8,787 nucleotides of DNA, from NCBI GenBank assembly GCA_003448685.1, contig DLXW01000175.1, positions 1 through 8,787 of the forward strand, written 5' to 3'. The notes under the pieces are model-generated. The model had not been told where the DNA came from. It did not search any database and saw only the letters and a list, made by a program, of their open reading frames with translations. Position 1 is the first letter of the stretch, and each line of letters opens with the position of its first letter. The DNA comes from Cyanothece sp. UBA12306. Lineage in GTDB: Bacteria > Cyanobacteriota > Cyanobacteriia > Cyanobacteriales > Microcystaceae. Of the stretch, positions 1 to 5,782 are shown in pieces. The translations under genes and the position numbers were made by a program.

Positions 1-25
1 TTGGGGAACAGCAAGACCCGAGTCG
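1..25 (-). CDS. 3' exon scrap of WGR-domain gene (partial)
   Basis: This is what remains in the window of the WGR gene downstream of the group II intron; the gene continues beyond position 1. The exact first base depends on the 3' splice site. An intron ending in AT at 26 would give R-L-G-S-C-C-S-P after the WGGR of the 5' exon, which resembles the R-L-G usually seen after this motif. An intron ending in AC at 22 would give S-G-L-A-V-P-Q. Both ends fit the AY rule, so the boundary is left open. Confidence 0.45.
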
Positions 26-55
26 ATGGGGAGTATTACCTCCCGCACCTCTCAT
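22..55 (-). ncRNA. Group II intron domain VI and 3' splice region
   Basis: On the minus strand this follows domain V by a few bases and folds as a short helix: GGGAG pairs with CTCCC around a GTAATA loop, and flanking GGTG pairs with CATC and GAG with CTC. Domain VI normally carries the bulged adenosine used for branching 7-8 bases from the 3' splice site. More than one adenosine here could serve, so neither the branch point nor the splice site is assigned. Confidence 0.65.
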
Positions 56-58
56 TTA

Positions 59-92
59 GATCCGAGCGTGCGACTTTCACCGCACTCGGCTC
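59..92 (-). ncRNA. Group II intron domain V
   Basis: The 34-nt hairpin begins GAGCCGAG and ends CTCGGATC, with the hallmark GTGAAAGTC centre and the AGC triad at nucleotides 2-4. It closely matches the standard bacterial domain V. The one departure is nucleotide 32 (plus-strand position 61): bacterial introns usually have U there, forming a G-U wobble with G3 of the catalytic triad, while this copy has A, giving a G-A mismatch. Confidence 0.93.
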
Positions 93-120
93 CCGACTAA
101 CTGGTTTTGCTGGCGTGGGG

Positions 121-1284
121 ACAGAAAAAGCTACAAGCTAGATTTAATCAGGGATATAGCCCGTCGCCCTTGTCGATAATAGGCACATTTTCCAGGGCTT
201 AATTGCATCAATGCCTGGGATTCAACAGCAAACAAATCGCAAGATTCAACCCAATCTTTTCCATGAAGACCAATATAAAAATTACTATGTCTCCGTCGCA
301 TTTTCTTATTTTTTCTGACTCTCCCTACATACTTAGCTAATCCTTTAGCTTTAATGATTTTACCAGAAAATGTTGCTATTGAATAAGCTAAAGTTATTAA
401 TATAATTAAGGAAGTAAGGCGATGTCCAGTTAATTTAGTTCTCTCTAAATCATAACCACCTTTCTTAAAGTCTCGAAACATCTCCTCAATACCAAATCTC
501 TTTTTATAAGCATCAATCGTCTCATCAAGACTCTTTAAGTTGGTGATGATAAACCAAGCTTCTTCTGTCTCGACTCCTCGATATCTTCTCTTCCATTTTG
601 CCACTATATTACTGCCTGTGAATCCCCTCGTTTTCGTCACTTTTACTCCTTTATAAAATAAAGACATTCCTGGAGATAATCCTAAATTCTTTAACGTTGA
701 CCAGATTTCTTTCTCTACTTCAATATAGGTACTTTTCTTTAATCTGAGGGCATAATATACCTTTTTTTGTCCATTTAACCACTTTGCTAATTCAACTGAA
801 CAGAATTCTCTATCCCCTAATACAACTGCTTTGTATTCTTTTAGTAACGGCAATACTCGGCTCAATATGCTTTTCTGGGTATCAAAATTACTGTTTCCTG
901 TGTGATCTAACAACTCAAAATATAAAGGAATACTCCTGTTCTCAACTATCAGACTTATCATCAAGATATTTATCAATCCCCATTGGGTTCTATCAATAAC
1001 AATATGTAATACAGACCCGGGATTAAATGATTGCTTTAACCACGGCTTTATGATAGGTATCCATATTCCTTCAATAGTCAAGCACGGCATCTCTAAAAAT
1101 CGTTTTAACTTTTTTCTACGACTCTCGAATAAAATGGGGCTTGGGAAATAATTGGCTAACTCTTCTAACCTAATTTTCCTATGTACTTGAACCAATTGTA
1201 CCATAATTAACAGTATTAAATATTCTGATTTTTTCAGGTAAATTGTTAAATGGTTGTTATAAATTTCTGGGAACATTTTTCTGT
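121..1284 (-). mobile_element. IS4-family insertion sequence
   Basis: The element contains one transposase gene. Matching inverted 9-mers ACAGAAAAA lie at 121-129 and, inverted, at 1276-1284, immediately outside and overlapping the ends of the transposase gene; I take these as the terminal inverted repeats. The exact ends are uncertain by several bases because the left end abuts an intron hairpin arm (109-123). GACA occurs at 120-123 and 1287-1290, but reading it as the target duplication would put the repeats out of register, so no target duplication is claimed. The element sits between the intron ORF stop and domain V, so its host is domain IV of the group II intron. Confidence 0.75.
131..1276 (-). 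CDS. IS4-family DDE transposase
   Basis: Complete 381-residue transposase that cuts and joins the ends of its own IS. The catalytic acidic residues are recognisable: D95 in VIDRTQW, D155 in VVLGDREF, and the glutamate inside the IS4 signature Y-(2)-R-(3)-E-(6)-K, read here as Y257, R260, E264 and K271 in YKKRFGIEEMFRDFK. Length and the opening MFPEIYNNHL... followed by ESRRKKLKRFL are as expected for the family, so the start at 1276 is accepted although it overlaps the right inverted repeat. The C-terminus is basic and ends SLIKSSL. No frameshift or stop is seen, so it could be active. Its base composition is more AT-rich than the intron around it, in keeping with a later, independent insertion. 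Confidence 0.93.
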   Translation of the reverse strand: MFPEIYNNHLTIYLKKSEYLILLIMVQLVQVHRKIRLEELANYFPSPILFESRRKKLKRFLEMPCLTIEGIWIPIIKPWLKQSFNPGSVLHIVIDRTQWGLINILMISLIVENRSIPLYFELLDHTGNSNFDTQKSILSRVLPLLKEYKAVVLGDREFCSVELAKWLNGQKKVYYALRLKKSTYIEVEKEIWSTLKNLGLSPGMSLFYKGVKVTKTRGFTGSNIVAKWKRRYRGVETEEAWFIITNLKSLDETIDAYKKRFGIEEMFRDFKKGGYDLERTKLTGHRLTSLIILITLAYSIATFSGKIIKAKGLAKYVGRVRKNKKMRRRHSNFYIGLHGKDWVESCDLFAVESQALMQLSPGKCAYYRQGRRAISLIKSSL

Positions 1285-1289
1285 TAGAC

Positions 1290-1323
1290 AGCGGTGCAGC
1301 CGCACTCGCGGAGCGAGACCGCT
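1290..1323. repeat. GC-rich compound palindrome (three-helix)
   Basis: This 34-bp GC-rich block stands out in AT-rich surroundings. Two hairpins sit side by side, GTGC/GCAC (1294-1297 with 1302-1305) and TCGC/GCGA (1306-1309 with 1313-1316), enclosed by AGCG/CGCT (1290-1293 with 1320-1323), so the strand could fold as a three-way junction. It lies between the IS end and the intron ORF stop. It resembles the short interspersed palindromes common in cyanobacterial genomes; that link is by appearance only. Confidence 0.6.
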
Positions 1324-1368
1324 AAAAAAGAGCATTTTCTTTCTACCACGTTTGGCTCTTTTCGTCAT

Positions 1369-2904
1369 CTAGTAAGGCTTCCAGGGGTTCATGTCCCCAC
1401 GCCAGCTGGTTTTGCTCATGTGGATGTAATCGTGGCAGGACTCATGTATAGCCAAGAGATTCTTGGGTTTCCAGTTGTCATGATTTCCGTCGATGTGATG
1501 CAGATGAATCCGCTCATCATCAAAGAATTTCGAGCCACAATGCCCACAGGTATGGTTTTGCTTGACCAAAGCCTTGGCTGTTGCTCCGTCGTAGAGCTTG
1601 GATTGACGGTTGCTCCAATAGACAACGTTGCCGTTGAAGGGAGACATATCGCCCTTTACCATCACAAACCCGTTCACTTTGTATCCCACTGAGGGGAAGG
1701 CTTTGTCTGCGAGCTTTTCTGCTGTGTGGCGGTTCATGGTCTTTTCCTTCAGAAATTTCCTGAAGGAACTATAGCTTAATTGCCACAATTTTCCATCGAA
1801 TCCGCTAAGGTCACAGTAGCGGTGGTAGTTCTTCCATCCCCGTATGACTGGGGCAAGCTTCTTAGCTTTAGTCTTCGCACCATCGTTCGAGTTGTTGACG
1901 ATATCTTTGACCTTCTTACGGAATGTTTGGTAGTTCTCCTTGGAGGGGGTACTTATAAACCTTCCGTTTGGTTTGACTTTAAAGTTCCACCCTAAGAAAT
2001 CAAATCCATCTGTCGAGCTAACGAGTCTTGTCTTTGATTCTTTAACGTTCAGTCCACGTTCTGAGAGAAATTGGTCTATCTTCTGGCGAATAACTTCAGC
2101 ATTTTCACTATGTTTGAGGATGAACACCATATCGTCCGCGTAGCGAACTGATGTGTGTATCTCCTCAATCCCATGTAACGTTATATTAGCTAGTAGGGGG
2201 CTGACCACTCCACCTTGGGGAGTACCTTGTTCTGGAAATTCAGGATTGACTCCAGATTTCAGGCAGAGCCACAATCCCACTTTAATAAAGTGTGGGGCTA
2301 TGACCTTATCCATTAAGACTTTGTGGTTAATCCGATCGAAGCACTTTTCAATATCGATTTCGAGTATTTTCTTGTCGATACCGTTAGAGGTGGAGCGTAG
2401 GTTGGCGAACAGGAATTGTTGCGCGTCGTGCGCTCCTCTCCCTGGTCGGAACCCATAGCTCCGTTCGTGGAAGAGTGCTTCGTGCGCTGGTTCAATGGCG
2501 TATTTGACTAGGCACTGCCAGGCTCTATCGGCAATTGTTGGCACTTTGAGGATGCGAGTCGTCCCATCCTTCTTGGGGATAGGGATTTCTCTCAATCCTC
2601 GGTGTTTCCAATTGCGGTAGTGTTTTCGCAATGCTTCGTCTAGTTCAAACCGCTCTCTAAAGGAGAGCTTGGCTTTGCCATCTATTCCAGGCGTTTTTCT
2701 ACCAGTATTTAACTGCGTGACTTGTCGGATAGCCAATAATCTAGCAGACCGAGACTTCAGTATCAGTTTTTGAAGACGCTTTACTCTCAGCTTGTCGCCT
2801 TCTCGAACAGCTTTGAACAGTCGGCATTGTAGGCGGAAAAGATTTCGTCTCAGCTTGCGCCAAGGGATGTTTTTCCAGAGTTCACGATAGTCTTTAGTAA
2901 CCAT
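1369..2904 (-). CDS. Group II intron-encoded protein: reverse transcriptase, maturase, HNH endonuclease
   Basis: Full-length 511-residue intron protein that would bind its own intron RNA, assist splicing and copy the RNA into DNA at the target site. The RT domain spans about residues 50-310, with TPGIDG (71-76), the GFRPGRGAHDA block (151-161), QGTPQGGVVSPLLANI (226-241) and the catalytic YADD (255-258). The X/maturase region follows (about 325-385, with GWKNYHRYC). The C-terminal HNH nuclease has a CGHC pair (453-456), HLHHIDGN (467-474) and SCHDYIH (489-495), so all three functions look intact. The last codons overlap one strand of the domain IV stem. Start ATG at 2904 lacks a convincing Shine-Dalgarno, which is common for such proteins. 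The IS lies 84 bp after the stop codon and leaves the reading frame untouched. Confidence 0.96.
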   Translation of the reverse strand: MVTKDYRELWKNIPWRKLRRNLFRLQCRLFKAVREGDKLRVKRLQKLILKSRSARLLAIRQVTQLNTGRKTPGIDGKAKLSFRERFELDEALRKHYRNWKHRGLREIPIPKKDGTTRILKVPTIADRAWQCLVKYAIEPAHEALFHERSYGFRPGRGAHDAQQFLFANLRSTSNGIDKKILEIDIEKCFDRINHKVLMDKVIAPHFIKVGLWLCLKSGVNPEFPEQGTPQGGVVSPLLANITLHGIEEIHTSVRYADDMVFILKHSENAEVIRQKIDQFLSERGLNVKESKTRLVSSTDGFDFLGWNFKVKPNGRFISTPSKENYQTFRKKVKDIVNNSNDGAKTKAKKLAPVIRGWKNYHRYCDLSGFDGKLWQLSYSSFRKFLKEKTMNRHTAEKLADKAFPSVGYKVNGFVMVKGDMSPFNGNVVYWSNRQSKLYDGATAKALVKQNHTCGHCGSKFFDDERIHLHHIDGNHDNWKPKNLLAIHESCHDYIHMSKTSWRGDMNPWKPY

Positions 2905-3479
2905 GTGTCCAACTCATGCTCTATGATTGCTTTCTGTTTTCTGTTAGCCTCGACCCAATTACGGGTCGTCCTACCCCATGCTGAGATTTCTGCTACTCGT
3001 CTAGCCTACTAGGGTTTCGACCTTTCCCCAGACTCAATCATGGTTTTTATTCGTTCCGACTCTTAGATTGTTGTGACAGTTTAGGGCAGACCAATTCACC
3101 CACTTCCACCTCGGAGGATAACGGCTATTGGGCGCAATTGCCGTGAGATTACAGGAAGTCAAGTCATCATTTTGTTTCCAGATTGATGCTCTGGGGTAGG
3201 ATGCTTTTCTAGGTCTTATTTACCCGTGCTGTCTCCCCATTAGCGCCAGGGAACTTATCTGCTTCAGCCCTGATTGCGCCCTGCTACCAGCTTCACTCTC
3301 CAGAATTCCGAGTCTGGTCGGCGTGGTCAGATAGGGAGTCACTGTGTCCTCTACAGGGGGGGATTTTCACCCCCATCCAAGAGTCAGTTATGAGATTTTC
3401 AAGGTTCGGTCTGGATTACCCCAGTTTTCTTTGATTTTTCTCACCCTAGCTTATGGATTTGGCTAGGAACGAATCGCAC
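2905..3479 (-). ncRNA. Group II intron domains I-III (5' ribozyme part)
   Basis: This 575-base stretch has no coding gene. It starts with GTGCG at 3479, followed by the short hairpin CCTAGC/GCTAGG (minus strand). A G-run/C-run hairpin with a GAAAA loop lies near 3354-3373. The EBS1 candidate is at 3130-3135. A possible EBS2 is at about 3187-3193 (CCCCAG on the minus strand, pairing with CTGGGG of the 5' exon). Domain boundaries I/II/III were not assigned. Confidence 0.82.
3130..3135 (-). other. EBS1 of the group II intron (pairs with IBS1 at 3480-3485)
   Basis: The minus strand reads GCGCCC here, an exact 6-base complement of GGGCGC, the last six bases of the 5' exon (3480-3485). The location within domain I and the 3' neighbour of a possible EBS2 fit the usual order EBS2 then EBS1. 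This is the main internal evidence for the 5' splice site. Confidence 0.7.
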
Positions 3480-3608
3480 GCGCCCTCCCCAGGTGCAGAC
3501 GACACACCAATCGCCAAAGAGCGTTTGTTTTATCTCGGCGCGGTAGTACCGTGTCTGTGACTCCCACTCGAAAATCTGCCAGTGGTTAAAATCATAGGCA
3601 ACTCCCAT
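3480..3608 (-). CDS. WGR-domain protein, 5' exon (gene interrupted by group II intron)
   Basis: From ATG at 3608 the frame encodes 43 residues: MGVAYDFNHWQIFEWESQ, then TRYYRAEIKQTLFGDWCVV and CTWGGR. The pattern Y-Y-R-x-E-I-x-x-x-L-F-G-D-W...W-G-G-R is the signature half of a WGR domain, a small fold found in PARP-type proteins and in many bacterial DNA-associated proteins; a nucleic-acid-binding role is inferred. An in-frame TAA eight codons upstream rules out an earlier ATG. The gene starts 44 bp after the stop of the ParB-like gene, on the same strand, so they probably form one transcript. The intron enters in phase 0 after the Arg codon, and the rest of the gene lies beyond position 1. 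Function now depends on splicing of an intron that itself contains an IS. Confidence 0.82.
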
Positions 3609-3652
3609 GCTGCGCCCCGTAAAGTGACATTAAAAAGCCCCAACTGTTCAAA

Positions 3653-4531
3653 TCAATCTTGTTCAGCTTGAGCCTTATCCCTGCGAGACAGCTCCCGCTC
3701 AAGGCATTTTAATAACTTGGTTTCCAGCTCTGTCGGCGGTAGCTCCGCTTTAGCGAGTACCCCAAGTACCGCCGTTGCCGTCTTCTCGCGGTATCGCTCC
3801 ACCAGTGCGGCTGCTACCCCAAGCTGGTCAAAATACGACTGCACCCGCGACAGAGAACGCTTATCAACCTGAAGTTCTTTAACGTCATCGATGGCTACTG
3901 TGGCTTCACTATGATCCCACCGTTTTAACTGGTAGCTGCCATCCGCACTGGCGATAACTTGCGCTACCTGCCCACCTAATTGGCAAAAGTGCCCTTCGGA
4001 AAGGGATAGTCTTTGCTTGGGTGTTTTTTCCTGGGGCGTAAGTTTTTTCCTTACTACCTGCTCAACCAGCGAGTAGGGAGGGGTCTTTCCTTCGGCTCTT
4101 TCCACCGCTTCCAGCCAGGCCTCGATCTGTTCCGACTCCTCTTTTAACTTCGAGAGGGGGCGGGCTTGATATTCCGACTGGGGCAAAATCTGAACGGCTC
4201 GTTCAGACTGTTCGAGTGTGTTTAAAAACTGCCCGAATCTCACCTGATAATAAATGTACCGAGAAGAAAACTTAAACGTATCTTCACAGTAGTCTTCAAA
4301 CGTGGCGTATCGCTCCCTGTACAAGCGTCTTGAATTGATCTCCCATAGGGCTTTTGCTGCCTCTAGAACGGCACTTTTAACCTGAGCTTCTAGTCGTTCT
4401 AGGTCTTTTTTTTCTTCGTCAGAGAGAGGAGAAGATTCTTCTGAAAGTATCTCGACATTAGTTGTTTCTGGTTCCTGAACGGCTAGTTTTCCGTTTTCGG
4501 ATTCCTTTTTAACCTTGTGTGTTCTTGGCAT
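3653..4531 (-). CDS. ParB-like/KorB-like DNA-binding protein ('MPRT' family)
   Basis: A 292-residue cytosolic protein starting MPRTHKVKKESENGK at 4531. A longer in-frame start at 4618 would add 29 hydrophobic residues untypical of the family and overlap the promoter region, so I reject it. A charged linker is followed by a helical segment (ALWEINSRRLYRERYATFEDYCEDTFKFSSRYIYYQV), then LPQSEYQARPLSKL and a stretch ending LVEQVVRKKLTP. This order is familiar from plasmid, phage and integrative-element proteins with a ParB/KorB-like helix-turn-helix; I recognise the family by sight and know no formal name. The C-terminal half (LSLSEGHFCQLGGQVAQVI..., then a Glu/Lys/Arg-rich helical tail) is unassigned. 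It probably binds DNA, perhaps in partition, copy control or transcription of the element. The WGR gene follows 44 bp downstream and a divergent gene begins 203 bp upstream. Confidence 0.75.
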   Translation of the reverse strand: MPRTHKVKKESENGKLAVQEPETTNVEILSEESSPLSDEEKKDLERLEAQVKSAVLEAAKALWEINSRRLYRERYATFEDYCEDTFKFSSRYIYYQVRFGQFLNTLEQSERAVQILPQSEYQARPLSKLKEESEQIEAWLEAVERAEGKTPPYSLVEQVVRKKLTPQEKTPKQRLSLSEGHFCQLGGQVAQVIASADGSYQLKRWDHSEATVAIDDVKELQVDKRSLSRVQSYFDQLGVAAALVERYREKTATAVLGVLAKAELPPTELETKLLKCLERELSRRDKAQAEQD

Positions 4532-4559
4532 GATGATGTGATTGACTATCTTGAGTTTT

Positions 4560-4565
4560 ATTGTA
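4560..4565 (-). promoter_or_regulatory. Candidate -10 box for the ParB-like gene
   Basis: The minus strand reads TACAAT, one mismatch from TATAAT, about 29 bp upstream of the start codon. No good -35 box is found at 16-18 bp spacing (TTGAAG is 22 bp away), so this is a weak call. Confidence 0.3.
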
Positions 4566-4570
4566 AGGCT

Positions 4571-4594
4571 TTTGAAGAAAAATTGTTCTTCAAA
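4571..4594. promoter_or_regulatory. Inverted repeat TTTGAAGAA/TTCTTCAAA, candidate operator
   Basis: Perfect 9-bp arms at 4571-4579 and 4586-4594 with a 6-bp centre, lying where the -35 region would be relative to the candidate -10 at 4560-4565. Placement in a divergent intergenic region next to a DNA-binding protein gene makes self-regulation plausible; this is inference. Confidence 0.4.
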
Positions 4595-4680
4595 TGGCTT
4601 GATTATCAGAAAAATCACAATGCTCAGTTCGAGCTGTTCATCATCTGGGGAAAAGATTTTACAATAATTAAAGAGAAAAT

Positions 4681-4726
4681 GAATAATCTCTCATCAAGGT
4701 AGATTATTCGGTGTTTTTTTGATGAG
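4681..4726 (+). promoter_or_regulatory. Structured leader with pseudoknot potential over the ribosome binding site
   Basis: GAATAATCT (4681-4689) pairs perfectly with AGATTATTC (4701-4709). The loop of that hairpin contains CTCATCAA (4690-4697), the exact complement of TTGATGAG (4719-4726). The second strand runs into GAGG at 4724-4727, the Shine-Dalgarno lying seven bases before the ATG at 4735. The two helices could form an H-type pseudoknot, although there is no spare base between the first two strands, or they could alternate. A seven-T run (4714-4720) follows the first hairpin, so a weak terminator or attenuator is another reading. Confidence 0.5.
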
Positions 4727-4734
4727 GTTAACCG

Positions 4735-5145
4735 ATGGCCAAAGTGTTTACTGGTAAAGTCGCCATCCCCGGCGATCAGATTGAACAGTACTTAGAAGCA
4801 CTAGCTAAGGCAGAAGCAGCTAGAGAACCCTTCCGTAACCACCTTGAAAGTCTCAATCAGGACTTTGCTGACTATCTTAGCGACAAATATACCAAGAAAA
4901 CGGTAAGAAAGCATACTAATATCGTGGATACATTTGTCCATTTCATTTGTCGGCAAACTGATGTTGAGTCGATTGAAGAAATTACCAAGGGCATGGTCAA
5001 TTCTCATTTCCGAAAATGGTATAAACGAAAGGTGTGGGATTCGGCGACCGAAAATGATCTGAGAGTGGCTTGGCGAAAATTCTTCCAATTTCTCGCCGAA
5101 GAGAAAGGAATTGTCAACCAAAAAGCTTTAGAGGCTCTCAAGTGA
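4735..5145 (+). CDS. Small tyrosine-recombinase N-terminal-like (SAM-like) protein
   Basis: 136 residues, start ATG at 4735 with GAGG seven bases upstream. The middle part (FADYLSDKYTKKTVRKHTNIVDTFVHFICRQ, then EEITKGMVNSHFRKWYKRKV and TENDLRVAWRKFFQFLAEEKGI) matches the helical core-binding domain that clamps DNA in phage-type tyrosine recombinases. The catalytic domain is absent: the frame stops cleanly after ALEALK. I recall similar short proteins in cyanobacteria, so it may be a stand-alone DNA-binding family, for example a regulator or a recombination accessory, rather than a broken integrase; both readings are open. It is divergent from the ParB-like gene and lies 36 bp upstream of the secreted-protein gene on the same strand, possibly co-transcribed. 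The leader is unusually structured. Confidence 0.7.
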   Translation: MAKVFTGKVAIPGDQIEQYLEALAKAEAAREPFRNHLESLNQDFADYLSDKYTKKTVRKHTNIVDTFVHFICRQTDVESIEEITKGMVNSHFRKWYKRKVWDSATENDLRVAWRKFFQFLAEEKGIVNQKALEALK

Positions 5146-5181
5146 AGATAAAGTTAAATATGAGCAAACAAGGAAGATAAT

Positions 5182-5715
5182 ATGAATCGTCAATCGATTA
5201 TAGTCTTGATTGGTCTTCTCTTCACTCTGTTCTTGAGCTTGACTCTGCCGGAAATAGCTTACAGTGGGGAAACCTTGAGTGTCCAGGGGATGGGCAGGGG
5301 AGGAATGAGAGGTGGTAGGATGATGGGCGGTGATGGGAGGATTATTCATCAGCTTTTCGCCAACCATGACCAAATCCGCCGTACTGTCGAAGAGATTCCC
5401 GGAGGCGTTCGTACCGTAACCGAATCAGACAACCCCCAAGTCGCTGCTCTGATTAAAGAGCATGTTCCGAGAATGTACCAACGGATTGAGAATGGACAAG
5501 GGATTCCGATGATTATGATGAGTTCTACCCTCCCGACAATGGCTCAAAATCCTGACCTTTATCATCGGCAGTTTGAAATGACATCCAAGGGGATTATGGT
5601 CACTGAAACCTCAAACGATCCAGATATGGTAGCTGTTATCCGCGAACACGCCCGTGAAGTGACTGGATTTGTGAAGGTAGGAATGCCGGGAATGATGGAT
5701 GGCATGATGAGATAA
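5182..5715 (+). CDS. Secreted Met/Gly-rich protein with two internal repeats
   Basis: 177 residues, start ATG at 5182 with AAGGAAG about 7 bases upstream. Residues 1-28 form a signal peptide (hydrophobic IIVLIGLLFTLFLSLTL, then an AYS/GE-type cleavage region), so the product is exported. A Met/Gly/Arg-rich linker follows (GMGRGGMRGGRMMGGDGR, 36-53). Two related modules come next: residues about 62-95 (HDQIRRTVEEIPGGVRTVTE, then DNPQVAALIKEHV) and about 127-157 (YHRQFEMTSKGIMVTET, then DPDMVAVIREHA). The alignment of VRTVTESDNPQVAALIKEHV with IMVTETSNDPDMVAVIREHA shows an internal duplication. The C-terminus is Met-rich (MPGMMDGMMR). I recognise the NPQVAALIKEHV-type modules from exported bacterial proteins of unknown function. 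The Met and His content suggests metal, perhaps copper, contact; this is inference only. Its neighbours are recombinase-like genes, so it may be cargo. Confidence 0.8.
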   Translation: MNRQSIIVLIGLLFTLFLSLTLPEIAYSGETLSVQGMGRGGMRGGRMMGGDGRIIHQLFANHDQIRRTVEEIPGGVRTVTESDNPQVAALIKEHVPRMYQRIENGQGIPMIMMSSTLPTMAQNPDLYHRQFEMTSKGIMVTETSNDPDMVAVIREHAREVTGFVKVGMPGMMDGMMR

Positions 5716-5756
5716 CCAAGATGTCTGACTAGCAATGATTTTTGGCATTCAAGAGA

Positions 5757-5773
5757 CTATCAGTATGTGATAG
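5757..5773. repeat. Small stem-loop CTATCA/TGATAG
   Basis: Perfect 6-bp arms (5757-5762 and 5768-5773) with a 5-base loop, 42 bp after the stop of the secreted-protein gene and 10 bp before the large inverted repeat. No T-run follows, so it is not called a terminator. Confidence 0.45.
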
Positions 5774-5782
5774 GAAGGTGGT

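Larger units (their letters stand above)
109..1406. repeat. 15-bp inverted arms flanking the IS (intron domain IV stem)
   Basis: GCTGGCGTGGGGACA at 109-123 is the exact reverse complement of TGTCCCCACGCCAGC at 1392-1406. The right arm lies inside the last codons of the intron ORF. The two arms therefore look like the two strands of a domain IV stem that closes after the ORF, now held 1.27 kb apart by the IS. A direct 11-mer CTGGTTTTGCT also occurs next to both arms, at 101-111 and 1406-1416. Confidence 0.75.
26..3479 (-). mobile_element. Group II intron, interrupted by an IS4-family element
   Basis: The intron reads on the minus strand from GTGCG at 3479 to an AY end near 26 (or 22). Domain I-III RNA occupies 2905-3479, the RT-maturase-HNH ORF in domain IV is 1369-2904, domain V is 59-92 and domain VI lies just beyond it. 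The exon base block GGGCGC immediately before the 5' splice site is complementary to GCGCCC in domain I (3130-3135 on the plus strand as GGGCGC), a good IBS1-EBS1 pair that fixes the 5' boundary. Without the IS the intron would be about 2.3 kb, an ordinary size for an ORF-bearing intron. It is inserted in phase 0 after the Arg codon of a WGR motif. Whether it still splices is unknown: the IS lies in the tolerant domain IV, but domain V has an unusual base. Confidence 0.88.

Noticed and set aside
120..1290. GACA as target-site duplication of the IS
   Set aside because: Using it would shift the two inverted repeats out of register, so the four-base match is probably chance.
1294..1692. Open frame on the plus strand (132 codons)
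   Set aside because: It lies antisense to the end of the intron RT gene and the palindrome; its protein resembles nothing I know and there is no ribosome binding site.
3274..3281. Second GCGCCC-like match as EBS1
   Set aside because: It is in the wrong orientation: on the minus strand it has the same sequence as the exon block rather than its complement.
4532..4618. Upstream start adding 29 residues to the ParB-like protein
   Set aside because: The extension is hydrophobic and atypical, and runs through the inverted repeat and the -10 candidate; MPRTHK at 4531 fits the family.
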